This document shows positions 11,192-22,492 of a stretch of 64,000 nucleotides of DNA, in pieces. The translations under genes were made by a program, and so were the position numbers. The notes beneath the pieces are model-generated. The model ran no database searches and was not told the origin of the DNA. It saw only the letters and a program-made list of their open reading frames with translations. Position 1 is the first letter of the stretch. Every line of letters begins with the position of its first letter. Where the stretch lies: positions 1,717,299 through 1,781,298 of the forward strand of contig MNCI01015910.1 of assembly GCA_015680685.1 (NCBI GenBank), read 5' to 3'. The DNA is from Gnetum montanum. Its lineage: Eukaryota; Streptophyta; Gnetopsida; Gnetales; Gnetaceae.

Positions 11192-12398
11192 GTGGTTTCT
11201 AATCACTTGTCTCAATTGCAATGGGACAACAAAGAGGAAGAGAACCCACTATCTGATATGTTTCCTGATGAACTCCTCTTTGCTAGGGCTATCACTGAGC
11301 AACTGCCCAATGAGCTTAAATGGTATGGTGGCATTCTCACCTATCTTCTCACTCAAGAGATGCCACAAGGATTGGATCATTGGAAGAAACAAAAATTTCT
11401 TCACCAAGTAAAACACTTCATGGAGATCAACGAATACCTCTACAAGGTGTGTGTTGATGACCTAGTTTCTTGGTGTGTCCCTGATGCTAATCAACTACAC
11501 ATTTTCCAAGATGCTCATGAAGGTCCTTGTGGAGGACACTATGCTGGGAGCACACAACCATTAAAATCCTAATGGTAGGGTACTATTACCAACAATCTTC
11601 AGGTATGCTCACCATTACATCCACTCTTGTGAATGATGCCAATGAGATGGTGGAATGACTACTTGAATGGAGGGACCTCAACAATGAATTCAACCACTGG
11701 AATCCTTCAACATCTAGGGCATTGATTTCATGGGTCCCATCATGTCCATGTCAAATGGAAAGGCGTACATCATAGTCATTGTTCACTATTGTACAAAATG
11801 GGCAGAAGTAACTACTGTCATCGATTGTACATCTTCTACTATTGCTTAGTTTGTATAACAAAATATCATAAATAGGTTTAATGTGCCACATGCATTAATT
11901 TCTGATAATAGAACTCACTTTATAGGCACTACTTTTTGGAATCTCATGCAACACTTAGGGGTTGAACATATATTCACAACACCCTACCATCCCCAATCTA
12001 ATCATCAAGCTAAGGTTACCAATAGGGAAATCACAAGGATTCTAACAATAATGGTTAGCAAATATAGGAAAGACTAAAGCACAAAACTCAACGATTCCCT
12101 TTGGGCCTACCACTCAACATGGAAACTTCCTATAGGCTACTCTTCCTACAAGCTTGTGTATGGAAAATTACCAATACTTCTTGTTCAATCTGAGCTCTGT
12201 ACACTTTCAACAACCTTTGACCTCGACCTTGACTTGAGTATAGCACAAAAAGAAAAACTAATGAATCTCAACCTACTAGATGAAAACCAATTAGTAGCCT
12301 TATCATCTAACAAGTTGCACAAGGCCTACAACAAAAAGTGTCATGACCTTAAAATCAAAAAAGTCAAATTTCAACTAAGAGATAAGGTTCTCTACTAA
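11192..12398 (+). pseudogene. Integrase of element D (zinc-binding, catalytic core and C-terminal region)
   Basis: The open stretch 11192-11572 covers the RNase H-integrase linker and the start of the HHCC zinc-binding domain (DAHEGPCGGHYAG). The core begins near 11720 with IDFMGPIMSMSNGKAYIIV (first catalytic Asp) and continues with ALISDNRTHFIG (second Asp). The third catalytic position, normally Glu in a GQAEV-type motif, reads NHQAKVTNREI: lysine, codon AAG at 12012-12014. The C-terminal region ends in FQLRDKVLY. Stops and a frameshift separate the parts. The same Glu-to-Lys change occurs in element C. Confidence 0.82.
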
Positions 12399-12636
12399 AA
12401 CCCCACACATGTACCTCAACAAACTAAGTTCCAAACGTTGTGGTAAGGACCTTACATCATTTATAAAAATTTTCCTTCTAGGGCCATGATGATTTACAAA
12501 CCTAAGATCAAAAATAAGAAACAATTGGTCAACTTTCGACAAATCAAACCTTTCCATGAGCATAAGCTAACAAATATAATGAAGGCCTCATTGGATGGAC
12601 AACCACGCTCTACATTTTGGATCTCCTCCTTTCAAC

Positions 12637-12649
12637 TTAATTGTGGGGG
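12637..12649 (+). promoter_or_regulatory. Internal polypurine-tract-like motif of element D
   Basis: TTAATTGTGGGGG just after integrase corresponds to TCAGTTGTGGAGG before the 3' LTR at 14551-14563. See the equivalents in A, B and C. Confidence 0.45.
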
Positions 12650-12689
12650 AGATGGTCACCCATGCTAACCATATAAGTGACTCCTCAGT

Positions 12690-14550
12690 TTTTCAATTTT
12701 TTTATTTTACACATTTTTTGTTTTACAATGTTTTGTTTTACACATTTTTTATCTTACATCTTCTTATTTTCATGTTATTAATCTTTTCTAATTTTTGTTT
12801 TACACCATCGTTAGTACATTTGCTATTTCTTGAATATTTTACACTTTCTTTTATATTTCCTTTTATTTTATTCTACTGTGATTTTCTAACTTTTTGTTAA
12901 TAAGTGCTAGGTATAATGGTAATGCATTGATTAATGGTGGTATGTACTATTTTTGTTATTTGATTGTAGGTGTCTAGTTTCTAGCTTTGAATTTTGTTAC
13001 GAATAATTAGGACATGGTTTCTTTTTCATCAATAGGCAGTGAGTCCACAACATCCACCCATCCACAAACACTATGGTTTTCCTTGTTCTAGAAATATGCA
13101 GTTCCTTTTTCATTAATAAAACTTTAACAAATTTGTGACTTCGGTAGTTTCTAGGATTGGGAAGGATTCAAAGGTTTGAACAAGGTGTGGCTTCAAGGGG
13201 ATTCGATATTCTTTGTGTCTTTCCATTTTCCCGGGTGCATGTGTGTTTTCATGGATTTTTTACTGTTCTATGTTGACCAATAGAAGAAAGTTGAATAAGT
13301 CTTTGCATGGTGTGCTTTCCATAAAAAAAATGATGGTGGGAATTCAAAGCACATCCCTTAGACAAAATAAATGGGCTATAAGCACTAGTTATGGGACTAA
13401 TCCCCTCTAACTAAGACCCTTCCTCACTTCCTACTTCTCTTTTCTTCTCTAATAAGAAATGTTGGTTGTTCTATAGAAGCACTCTTATGTCTCACGAGAT
13501 GGATTAGTCTTAGAATAATGATGCAAAGTCATCGAACGTGGTTGGGTTTGGTCGAGACTAAGGATGGATCCTATCAAGTCATTTAACCATAAAACCCATA
13601 AGGAACTTCATGTGACCTTAATCAGGGACTCCATTACACTTTCTTTCATCCATCTATGTTTTCCATGTCTCACCTCACTACCAATTTCATGTTCTTGTTT
13701 GATGTCTTGGTTTGATGTATTGGAATTCCTAGTTAGTTTCTTCCAAGTTTTTGTACTTAACCTTTTCTAATCATTAATTATCCATGGAGCCCATGGACTC
13801 TTTGGCTTGAAGTTATGCAAAGGCATAAAAGGCCTGTGCCTACTTTGGAGAGGACCCACTTGCATATCTTTTAGTTGAATTAGTTAACTTTTTTATCCTT
13901 AGACACTCTTATAATAAAATTCTTTTTGTTTATTCCCATCAATGACATCCAATTGTGCACATCTTCACAACATTTTTCAGTGAACTTTCCTTTTTATTAT
14001 TGTAAATTCATACACCCTCTTCAAATATTTCCTTGTGTCAAACTTTCTCAAATGTAATGGACCGCTTATCTATTTTACTTTATTTATCAACCTTCCAACT
14101 AACATTTCTAAAGGAATCAATCTACCATGATCACAACCTAACCAAGTGTAACCATCAACCAAACACGACATTTAATAGCTATGTGTTACACATTACATAC
14201 TAATTCATGATTCTGTTGTGATTGCAATGGGAAGCATGGATTGGAAGCGGGACTATCTTCACTAAGGATGATGCAACATTACCACACAATGAGGATTGTT
14301 CATAACCATTAAATCTTCTCTCTCATTCTTTTACTACTAAGAGGTGTTGGATGTTAGCATTATCCAGGGTGTTTACTTCTCTTATCATGAACACCCAATT
14401 TTGTAAAAAGTTGTAACTCTATACACTTGGGCACTTAGAGTCTGTTGTTCCCTTTGAGTTAGTTTATATGTTAATCAATAATTCCATACCTACCCAATAT
14501 TTTGTAAGGACCTTGTTCCTCCTCTTCTTCACTCGAGGATGAGTTTTCAT
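12690..14550 (+). other. Non-coding 3' internal region of element D with T-rich minisatellite
   Basis: Opens with the family T-rich TTTTACA array (to about 12810). No frame resembling an env-like protein is seen. Aligns with the same region of A, B and C. Confidence 0.6.
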
Positions 14551-14565
14551 TCAGTTGTGGAGGTA

Positions 14566-15373
14566 TGATGAATCACATTATTTTCGTTTGCTGATGTCAA
14601 AGACCAAATGCAATGTCAAGTATCCGACATCAAAGGGTATATGCTGGCCCATAAATATAGCACCTGGGCTCTTGATTTATCATCAGTTTTTGTAGTTTCT
14701 ATTCAGAGTAGCGAAGCTCTTGCAATTTATTTTCTCTAGAGTTAGAATATTTTCTGAGTGCCTACAAAAGGATTCTAAGTGTGTATAATTCTTTGTTCAC
14801 TGATGTACCTAAGCACAGTAGTGTGACAAGAATAAAAATGAACTCTTTTGACAATCCTTGTAGCATTGAGAATAGATTAATGTTTCTTTTAATGTACTTT
14901 ACTTTACTACATTTCAATTAAGTAATTGATTTCCAGTTGTTAATGAACATAAGCATGACCACTTCAAGTATACATATAGTACTTGGTAACCCAACAATGC
15001 TTAACGTTTGGTAGCCCAATAGCACCATATGTGTTCAAGATGTGTCCAAGAAAGTGGGGTGATTACTTATGTTAGGCTAGCGAGGCAATAGATGAATTAG
15101 ATCTTAAATTACTTGACCTTTCATTCTTGTTGTAGGAGATCAAAATTATAAAACATAAGATAAGAAAAATCATGCACCTAAAATACACTAAAACCATACC
15201 CCTAAGCTTCACAAGTGTAGTTGGGAAGACAACAAACGTTCTCAATGCCCATTTCACTTCTTAGAAAAAACTAGTGTACTAGAGAACTATAGGTCCACAG
15301 AATTTGACCAAATCACTTGTAAATGCATTAGTGATTCATATGGTTAGGCAAAGGGATACCTTGCCACTCATCA
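14566..15373 (+). repeat. 3' LTR of element D
   Basis: TGATGAATC to ACTCATCA, preceded by the polypurine tract GTGGAGGTA. About 47 bp shorter than the 5' LTR and clearly diverged from it, indicating an old insertion. Confidence 0.88.
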
Positions 15374-15378
15374 CTCAT
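15374..15378 (+). repeat. Target site duplication, right copy, element D
   Basis: CTCAT, identical to 5402-5406. Confidence 0.85.
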
Positions 15379-15787
15379 CTTCAATTGCTCTTTGATTACA
15401 TAAATGATAAGGTCTCTCTTCTTTAGGAATCTAGACCCATCTTATTATTTCAATTCTAAAATAGTGGGAGCCCAATCTTACTTAACTAATTTGACATTGT
15501 ATGTGATAAGATATAGGAGTAGATAAAAAAGCTACATTTTATTGATGCCTCCTCTTATGTTTTCTAGGTAGAATTATTTCTTTCTTATTAGGTTACTCCA
15601 TATATGCAAAAGTGCCTTATTTCTAATACCCTTACAAAGTTGCCTTATATTGCAATGTAGAATATCTATTTCAATGTTTCATATTTTTAGCCTAATCATT
15701 CTCTCATAGAACCACCCTTTCTATTGTGTAACAACTAAGACTTCCTTCAAAACGTTAGTTGTGCTACAAGAGAGACTATGAACATAT
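15379..15787. other. Host sequence between elements D and C
   Basis: AT-rich; no coding detected. It should continue from 5401 if D is removed, and may hold the start of the reverse-strand Copia LTR (TG start candidate near 15732). Confidence 0.4.
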
Positions 15788-15792
15788 GCTAC
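15788..15792 (+). repeat. Target site duplication, left copy, element C
   Basis: GCTAC; matches 30619-30623. Confidence 0.85.
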
Positions 15793-16643
15793 TAATGAAT
15801 CATGCTTTTTGCATGCTTTGATATTAGGTACTCAATGTCAAAGCCTCAACATTGGGTATCCGATGTTCAAGCCTAGGACGTGATGTCAGATCTCTAATAT
15901 TACAAGGTATATGCTAGCCTATAAATATAGCGCTTGGGCTCATGATTTTCATATATTTTTATATCAATTTTTATCATAATTAGCAAAGCTATTGCAGCTT
16001 GTTTTCTCCATAGTTAGAATATTTCTAAGTGCCTGCAACAAGAGTCTTAAGTATGTACAAATATTTCCTCAAACACTAATGTACCTAAGCACAACAATGT
16101 GACGGGAATAAAAATGAATCCTTTTTGATAACCCTTGTAGCACTAAGAATAGATTAATATTTCCTTTAATGCACTTTACTTTCATGCATTTAAATTAAGT
16201 AATTAATTTTCAGTTGTTAATGAACACAAGCACGAACACTTAGAGCATACATATAGTGCTTGGTTTCCTAGCAACTCTTAACGTTCAGTAACCCAGCAAC
16301 ACTATATGTGTTTAGGATGTGTCCAGGAAAGTGGGATGAGTACTTGTGTTAGGCTAGCTAGGCAATAAATGAATTAGATCTTAAATTACTCTACATTTAT
16401 GTTGTAGGTGATTAAACTTATAAAACATAAAATGAGAAAAATTATGTACCTCAATTACACCTAAACCATACCCTTGAGATTCACAAGTGTAGTTGGGAAG
16501 ACAATGAACATTCTCAACACCCATTTCACTTCTTAGAAGAACTAGTACACTAGAGAACTATAGGTCCATGGAATTCGACCAAATCATGCGTAAATGCCTT
16601 AGTGATTCATATGGTTGAGTGTAGGGTACGTTGCCGCTCATCA
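15793..16643 (+). repeat. 5' LTR of element C
   Basis: Matches 29759-30618. TATA box CCTATAAATATAGCGC at about 15920. The region before it carries repeated GATGTC/GACATT words in the position of the GATATC array of A/B. Confidence 0.87.
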
Positions 16644-16644
16644 T

Positions 16645-16662
16645 TGGCGCTATTGCTGGGGA
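16645..16662 (+). other. Primer binding site of element C (tRNA-Asp type)
   Basis: TGGCGCTATTGCTGGGGA differs at few positions from the complement of the plant tRNA-Asp 3' end; 1 base after the LTR. Confidence 0.78.
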
Positions 16663-16804
16663 TCTTTAAGTTGTTTTGTGCACTATCTAGGATTTAGTGG
16701 GAATCATTTAGAATTGTTAAAATGAACCTTAAAGTCATATCATATTTTATAATTACTATAATAAAAATTTAAAAGCACACTATGTTTTTATCATCTAATT
16801 GAAG

Positions 16805-18490
16805 ATGTCTTCTTCTCACAGAAGTGCTTCTCTACCCACATTTGATAGAGCTCATTAGCTAGTGGCTCAACAATATCAAATGGTATATGCTCATCTTGAT
16901 GAGTATGTACCCAATTTCACCTTCATCCTATATCAAGATGAATAGCTACAATGGCTTGACATGAAGGAAAACATTGTGTTGCTACCCAATCGATCCATTC
17001 CTGTAATGCTCCAAAAAATGCTTATACTAGGAATGTCATGTTGTGTATGTTGTGCAAGATAGTGATGCTAGGGATTATTGTCCCACTAAGGCACAATGTC
17101 TCCAGAATCACCAATTAGAACAACGTCATGAATTTGCAAATGGAAAAATATTTAATGATTCCCCATTCCTTCTATACCAAAAAGATGGTGGGGAACCCTT
17201 CTCTGGGGGCTTTCCATTTAGTGAAATTCCTCTCTTTGACTTTAGTAATAGAGGTTAAAAATAGAACTTGCAATCCATAATTCACAATCCTAGTTTTGGT
17301 TAGAATGGATCCAATGACAAAGAAGGATCCAAAGGGGCAAGTTAAGGTAAGGATGCAGACAAGAAACAAGATCGTGATCAAGGTTGCAATCACCAAAGAG
17401 GCAGTAGCAGGCATCGTGATGGGGCTAGTCCTCCTTCCTCTCCACCTTCATCATCTTCTTCTTCTTCTAGCTTTGATCGTAACTGTAGAGGGTGAGACCA
17501 TGATGGAGGTGATCAAAATAATCAATAAGACCAAAATGATCAAAGGAACCATTGGAAAAGGCAAGACCAAGGATGCAGACATTCAAGAGAGGCACATTAC
17601 CATAAACGAAAGGGTAGCAAAGGGCATTGTAGGCATCAAAATCAAGGCCTTAATGATCCTTTACTTGCTACATGAAGTATGCTTAATATTGCAGAGGTAG
17701 TACGAATTCCAATAAGGCATGTGAAGGATAGTCACATCAAAAGGTTAGACATGAACAATATTTCTTGATTTGAAGGGGGATATAACTTAAACTCGCAGAA
17801 CGATCTCCAAGATTTTCAAGATTCATGTGCATTGCAAAACATAGAGAATGAGTGAGAAAAAATTAAGTTGTTTCCAAGGACACTCATCAAAGAAGCAGAA
17901 GACTAGTATAGGTCCTTAGAGCTGAAATCTATCAGACGATGGAGTACCATGCTTGAATTATTTAATGATAAATGTCAAACATACTCCAGAGTGTCCAACT
18001 TGAGAAGGTAAATCCAAGGATGAAAACAAGGAATACATGAACCTTTGGATGCTACCATCATCCAATACTATTCCTTAATGCATAAATGTCCTAGCCATGG
18101 TTATTCTTAACTAGATCAACTTCACCACATTTTAGACAAGCTTCGATCAGAAACAAGGAGAACCTTTGGTATCTATACCCAAGGGTGACTATCAGAATTA
18201 AGTGCCCATTAGATACAAAGACTAATCAAGCAAGTAGCTAAAGAGGAGTGTGAATTAAGAAAAAGAGAAATTATAGAAGAGTACAACTGTAATCTTTCCA
18301 TCTAAAAGAGAAAGGTTCGATTCTATGACAATTAAGAAGAATCCACACTTGATGCAGTGGTGAATAGGAAAACCTTGCCACTCAAAAAACTTCAATCTAG
18401 AATTACAGCCAAGGTTGATTAGTTATGAGACTCCATGGATAGTAGCTTTTAAGCTGTCCCAAAAATTGCTAAAGAGTCCAAAGAACATTC
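16805..18490 (+). pseudogene. gag of element C
   Basis: ATG at 16805 opens MSSSHRSAS, as in D. The capsid region is visible at about 17770-18180 (WSTMLELFNDKCQTYS). Stops and frameshifts throughout. The sequence ends abruptly near 18490, before the zinc knuckle, at the deletion that joins it to RT. Confidence 0.75.
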
Positions 18491-18529
18491 CAATTCCAAA
18501 ACTCACATTATTGTGTGCATTATTGTGTT

Positions 18530-19000
18530 CACATTGAGAAGAACATTCATGAGTCCCTCGGGAACTTTTGCATATCGCAAGATGCCATTTGGTCTATGCA
18601 ATGCTCCTACTACATTCCAATGCCTAGTTCTAAGCATTTTTCAATAGCAAATCAAAAGTCGTATGTTATGGAGCTACATTTGAGCAAGCCTCATACCACC
18701 TTGAGCAAGTTCTAAAATAATGTGTTAAAACCAACTTGTAACTCAATTGGAAAAAAAGTAACCTAATGGTCCAAGAAGGCATTGTATTGGGGCACTGAAT
18801 ATCACAAGAAAGAATTGAGGTAGACCCTAAGAAAATAAGGATCATCTAAGGAATAACCTACCAACCCAAAACTGTCAAAGATGTTTGATCATTCCTTAGA
18901 CATATTGGCTACTACTAGCGATTCATAGGAAATATCTCTAAGATCGCAAAGCTATTGGTGGAGCTAACAAAGAAAGATGCTCCATTTGTCTGGACCGTGG
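18530..19000 (+). pseudogene. Truncated reverse transcriptase of element C
   Basis: Begins mid-RT with RTFMSPSGTFAYRKMPFGLC and NAPTTFQCLVLSIF. The second catalytic box (FMDD in D) is lost by a small deletion near 18660, where the sequence jumps to MELHLSK. The thumb/connection region with IGYY-type sequence follows. Not functional. Confidence 0.75.
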
Positions 19001-19079
19001 AATGTAAAAAAGCATTCCAATAGCTAAAAGAGAAACTTGTAGAAACTCCAATTCTACAAGCACCTAATTGGTTCAAACC

Positions 19080-19440
19080 CTTCCACATCATGACCGATGC
19101 ATCTAACTATGCCTTGGAGTCATGCTTACATAGATTGATGATAAGAAATGTCCATATTACATCCACTGCACTAGTTGAAGCATTATGGGTGCACAACTAA
19201 ACTACACCACTACAGAGAAAGAGTTAATGGCATTGGTATGTGCTCTAAAAAAAATCAGGAATTACGTGTTTGGATATAAGGTGTTTGTGCACATGGACCA
19301 CAGTGCCATCTGCTTCCTAGTGAACAAGCCAACGATGAGCCCCCGTGTCATACGATGGCTGGTGATCTTGTAGGAATTTGATCTTACAATGGTAGATCAA
19401 AAGGGAACTGAGAATGTGGTCACTGATCACTTGTCTCGGT
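19080..19440 (+). pseudogene. RNase H of element C
   Basis: FHIMTDASNYALE, then after a frameshift MGAQLNYTTTEKELMALVCA and YKVFVHMDHSAICFLVNKP. Gypsy-type RNase H as in D, better preserved in its second half. Confidence 0.78.
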
Positions 19441-19479
19441 TATGATGGGATAATAAAGAGGAAGAAAATTCACTATCTA

Positions 19480-20640
19480 ATATGTTTCCTGATGAACTCC
19501 TCTTTGCTAGGGCTATAATTGAACAATTGCCTAATGAGATTAAATGGTATGATGGCATTCTCACCCAAGAGATGCCACAAGGGTTGGACCACCAGAAGAA
19601 ATAGTAGTTTCTTCACCACGTAAAACACTTCATGGAGATCAATGGACACCTCTACAAGGTGTGCACCGATGGGTTGGTTCATTGGTGTGTCCTTGATGCT
19701 AATCAATTGCACATTCTCCAAGATGCTCATGAAGGTCATTGTGGAGGACACTATGCTAGGAGATCCACAACCATTAAAATCCTAATGGTAGGGTACTATT
19801 GGCCAATAATCTTTAGGGATGCTCACCATTACATCCACTCTTATGAATGATGCCAACAAGATGGTGGAATGACTACTCAAATGAAGAGACCTCAACAATG
19901 GATTCAACCACTAGAACCCTTCAACATCTAGGGCATTTATTTCATGGGTCCCATCACATCCATGTCAAATGGAAAGGCGTACATCATAGTCACTATTGAC
20001 TATTGTACGAAATGGGTAGAAGCAATAGCCATCATCGACTATACATCTTCTATTGCTAATCAATTTGTACAAAAAAATGTTGTAAATAGGTTTGGTGTGC
20101 CATGTACATTAATTTCTAATAATGGAATTCACTTTACAAGTGCTATTTTTTAGAAGCTCATGCAACGCTTGGGGGTTGAACATAAACTCATAACATCCTA
20201 CCACCCCCAAGCCAATGATCAAGCTAAGGTTACCAATAAGGAAATCACAAGGATTCTAATAAGAACTATTAGTAAATATACGAAAGACTAGAGCACAAAA
20301 CTCAATGATGCCCTTTGGGCCTACTACTTAACATGGAAACTTCCTATAGGCTATTCTCCCTATGACCTTGTGTATGGAAAATTACCAACACTTCTTATTC
20401 AAGCCGAGCTCTGCACACTTTCAACAGCCTATGATCTCGACCTTGACTTGAGTCTAGGAAAAAAGGAAATATTCATGAATCTTAACCTATGACATGAAAA
20501 TTGATTGGTGGCCCTATCATCTAATGAGTTACACAAGGCCTACAACAAAAAGTTCCATGACCTTAAAATTAGAAAAGTCAAATTTCAACTGGTAAATAAG
20601 GTTCTCGACTAGAACCCCACACATGTACCTCAACGAACTA
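19480..20640 (+). pseudogene. Integrase of element C
   Basis: Zinc-binding domain at about 19632-19850: DAHEGHCGGHYARRS, then YYWPIIFRDAHHYIHSYE, with Tyr where the third ligand Cys is expected. The catalytic core holds MGPITSMSNGKAYIIV, then LISNNGIHFTSA (second catalytic Asp changed to Asn) and PQANDQAKVTNKEI (catalytic Glu changed to Lys, AAG at 20226-20228). Two of three catalytic residues are lost. Several stops. Confidence 0.8.
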
Positions 20641-20850
20641 AGTTGCAAACATTATGGAAAGGACCTTACATCATTTACAAAACTTTTCCTTCTGAGGTCA
20701 TGATGATCTACAAACCCGAGAGCCTAGATAAGGAACAGCTGATCAACATCCAACAAATTAAACCTTTCCATGAGCATAAGCCAGCTAATACAAAAAATGC
20801 CTTATTAGATGGACAACCACACTCCATATTTTGAATTTACTTCTTTCAAC

Positions 20851-20863
20851 TTAGTCATGGGGG
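20851..20863 (+). promoter_or_regulatory. Internal polypurine-tract-like motif of element C
   Basis: TTAGTCATGGGGG after integrase; the 3' counterpart is TCAGTCATGGAGG at 29744-29756. Confidence 0.48.
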
Positions 20864-21555
20864 AGATGGCCATCCATGCTAACCATATAAGTGGCTCCTC
20901 AATTTTTCACCCTTTTTGTTTTACACATTTTTTGTTTTACAACTTTTTGTTTTGCACATTCTTTATTTTACCTTTTCTTGTTTTCATGTTATTAATCTTT
21001 TCTAATTTTTGTTTTACACCATTGTTAGCACATTTTCTATTTCTTGAATATTCTACACTTTCTTTTGTATTTTCTTTTATTTTGATATAATTTTCTAACT
21101 TTTTGTTAATAACTGCCAAGAACAGTGGTAATGCGTTGTTTGATGGTAGTATGTACTATTTTGTTATTTGATTGTTGGTGTTTGGATTCTAGCTTTGAAT
21201 TTTGTTACAGATGATTAGGACATGGTTTCTTTTTCATGCAAGAAGCAGTGAGTCCACAACATCCGCCCATCTACAAACTCTATGATTTTCCTTATTCTCA
21301 AAATGTGTAGTCCCTTTTTCATTAACAAAACTTTAAAAAATTTGTGACTTGGTAGTTTCTGGAATTGGAAAGGATTCAAAGGTTTGAACAGGATGTGACT
21401 TCAAGGGGATTTGGTATTCTTTGTGCCTTTATGTTTGCCTAGGTACATGTGTGTTTTTATGGATTTCTTACCGTTCTATGTCAACCAATAAAAAGAAGTT
21501 AAATAAGTCTTTGCATAATGTGGTTCTCATCAAAAAATGATGAGACTTTTGAAGC

Positions 21556-21560
21556 ACACC
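21556..21560 (+). repeat. Target site duplication, left copy, element B
   Basis: ACACC; identical to 28434-28438. It lies in the 3' internal region of element C, proving nested insertion. Confidence 0.88.
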
Positions 21561-22346
21561 TGATGGGACGTGATATCGCATGGGCCGCAATATCGTGTAC
21601 GCGATATCGCAGCCCGTCATCAGTTCTATAAATAAGAGGTAGCTCTCCCTTGTTTCACCATCTAGATCTAGACCTTAGCCAAAATCATGCCATTTTTCCA
21701 TTCCAGAGTTAGAATAGTTTCCATGTGCCCACAGTAGGAGTCCCAAAGTGAACGGATCTTTATTTGAGCAATTCTGCACCTGAGCACACAATTGTGTACA
21801 GCAATAAAGACGAACTTTTGGATAAACCTTGTAGTGCATGGACTAAGCTAAATAGGACTTTGATTATTGTTAATTTTTTAAATTCTTTCTTAAGGATTTA
21901 ATCTCTCTTAACCCTCAACTCTCATAGTTAAGTGCATTCAGTACAACTGCTTCGAGCATGTGTTACGCTTGGTAATCCCAGTAATGAATAGCGTTTGGTA
22001 ATCCCAGTAGTGTTGCATTGGTTCAGGGTGTGAAACGGCAAGTGGGAACGGATTCTGATGCTAGGATGATTAAGACTTAGTTAGTTAAAGTTAGTTACTT
22101 AGTCTCTTCACCCCTTTCCTCTCTTAGCATAGGTGATAAAAACATAAAAGATATAAAAATCACATGTCTCAAGCTTACTTAACTATACAACCATGACAAA
22201 TACAAGTAAGCTTGGGAAGACAACAATTGATTAACCTTAGGTGTTTCATAAGGCGTGTAGGCACTTAGTCTATGGAATTTGACCGGATCACGCGTGTAAC
22301 GCTCATATTCGTATGGTTGAGTGTAGGGGTACCTCGCCACTCATCA
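21561..22346 (+). repeat. 5' LTR of element B
   Basis: 786 bp, TGATGGGACG to ACTCATCA. TATA box TTCTATAAATAAG begins only about 65 bp in; AATAAA at about 21804. Three GATATC-type palindromes fill the short U3. Confidence 0.92.
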
Positions 22347-22347
22347 T

Positions 22348-22365
22348 TGGCGCCGTTGCTGGGGA
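22348..22365 (+). other. Primer binding site of element B (tRNA-Asp)
   Basis: TGGCGCCGTTGCTGGGGA matches the complement of the plant tRNA-Asp 3' end at 17 of 18 positions, 1 base after the LTR. tRNA-Asp priming is characteristic of the Athila lineage. Confidence 0.88.
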
Positions 22366-22492
22366 CTAAGTTGTTTGTGCACTAAGTAGAACATAGAAAA
22401 TCATCCACATCATTGGGAAGCTTAAACAAACCCTTAGGCTTAATCAGAATAAAAATTTAAACAATGGTCAATAGCACATCGACAAGATAACA

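Larger units (their letters stand above)
5407..15373 (+). mobile_element. Element D: full-length Athila-like LTR retrotransposon, decayed
   Basis: A 9.97-kb element with two LTRs (5407-6261 and 14566-15373), a tRNA-Asp primer site, gag, protease, RT, RNase H, integrase, about 1.9 kb of non-coding 3' region and a polypurine tract, bounded by the duplication CTCAT. Domain order PR-RT-RH-INT is that of Ty3/gypsy, and gag and RT style fit the Athila lineage. Every frame is broken by stops and frameshifts, so it cannot encode working proteins. It and C are the autonomous relatives of the pol-less A/B family. Confidence 0.9.
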
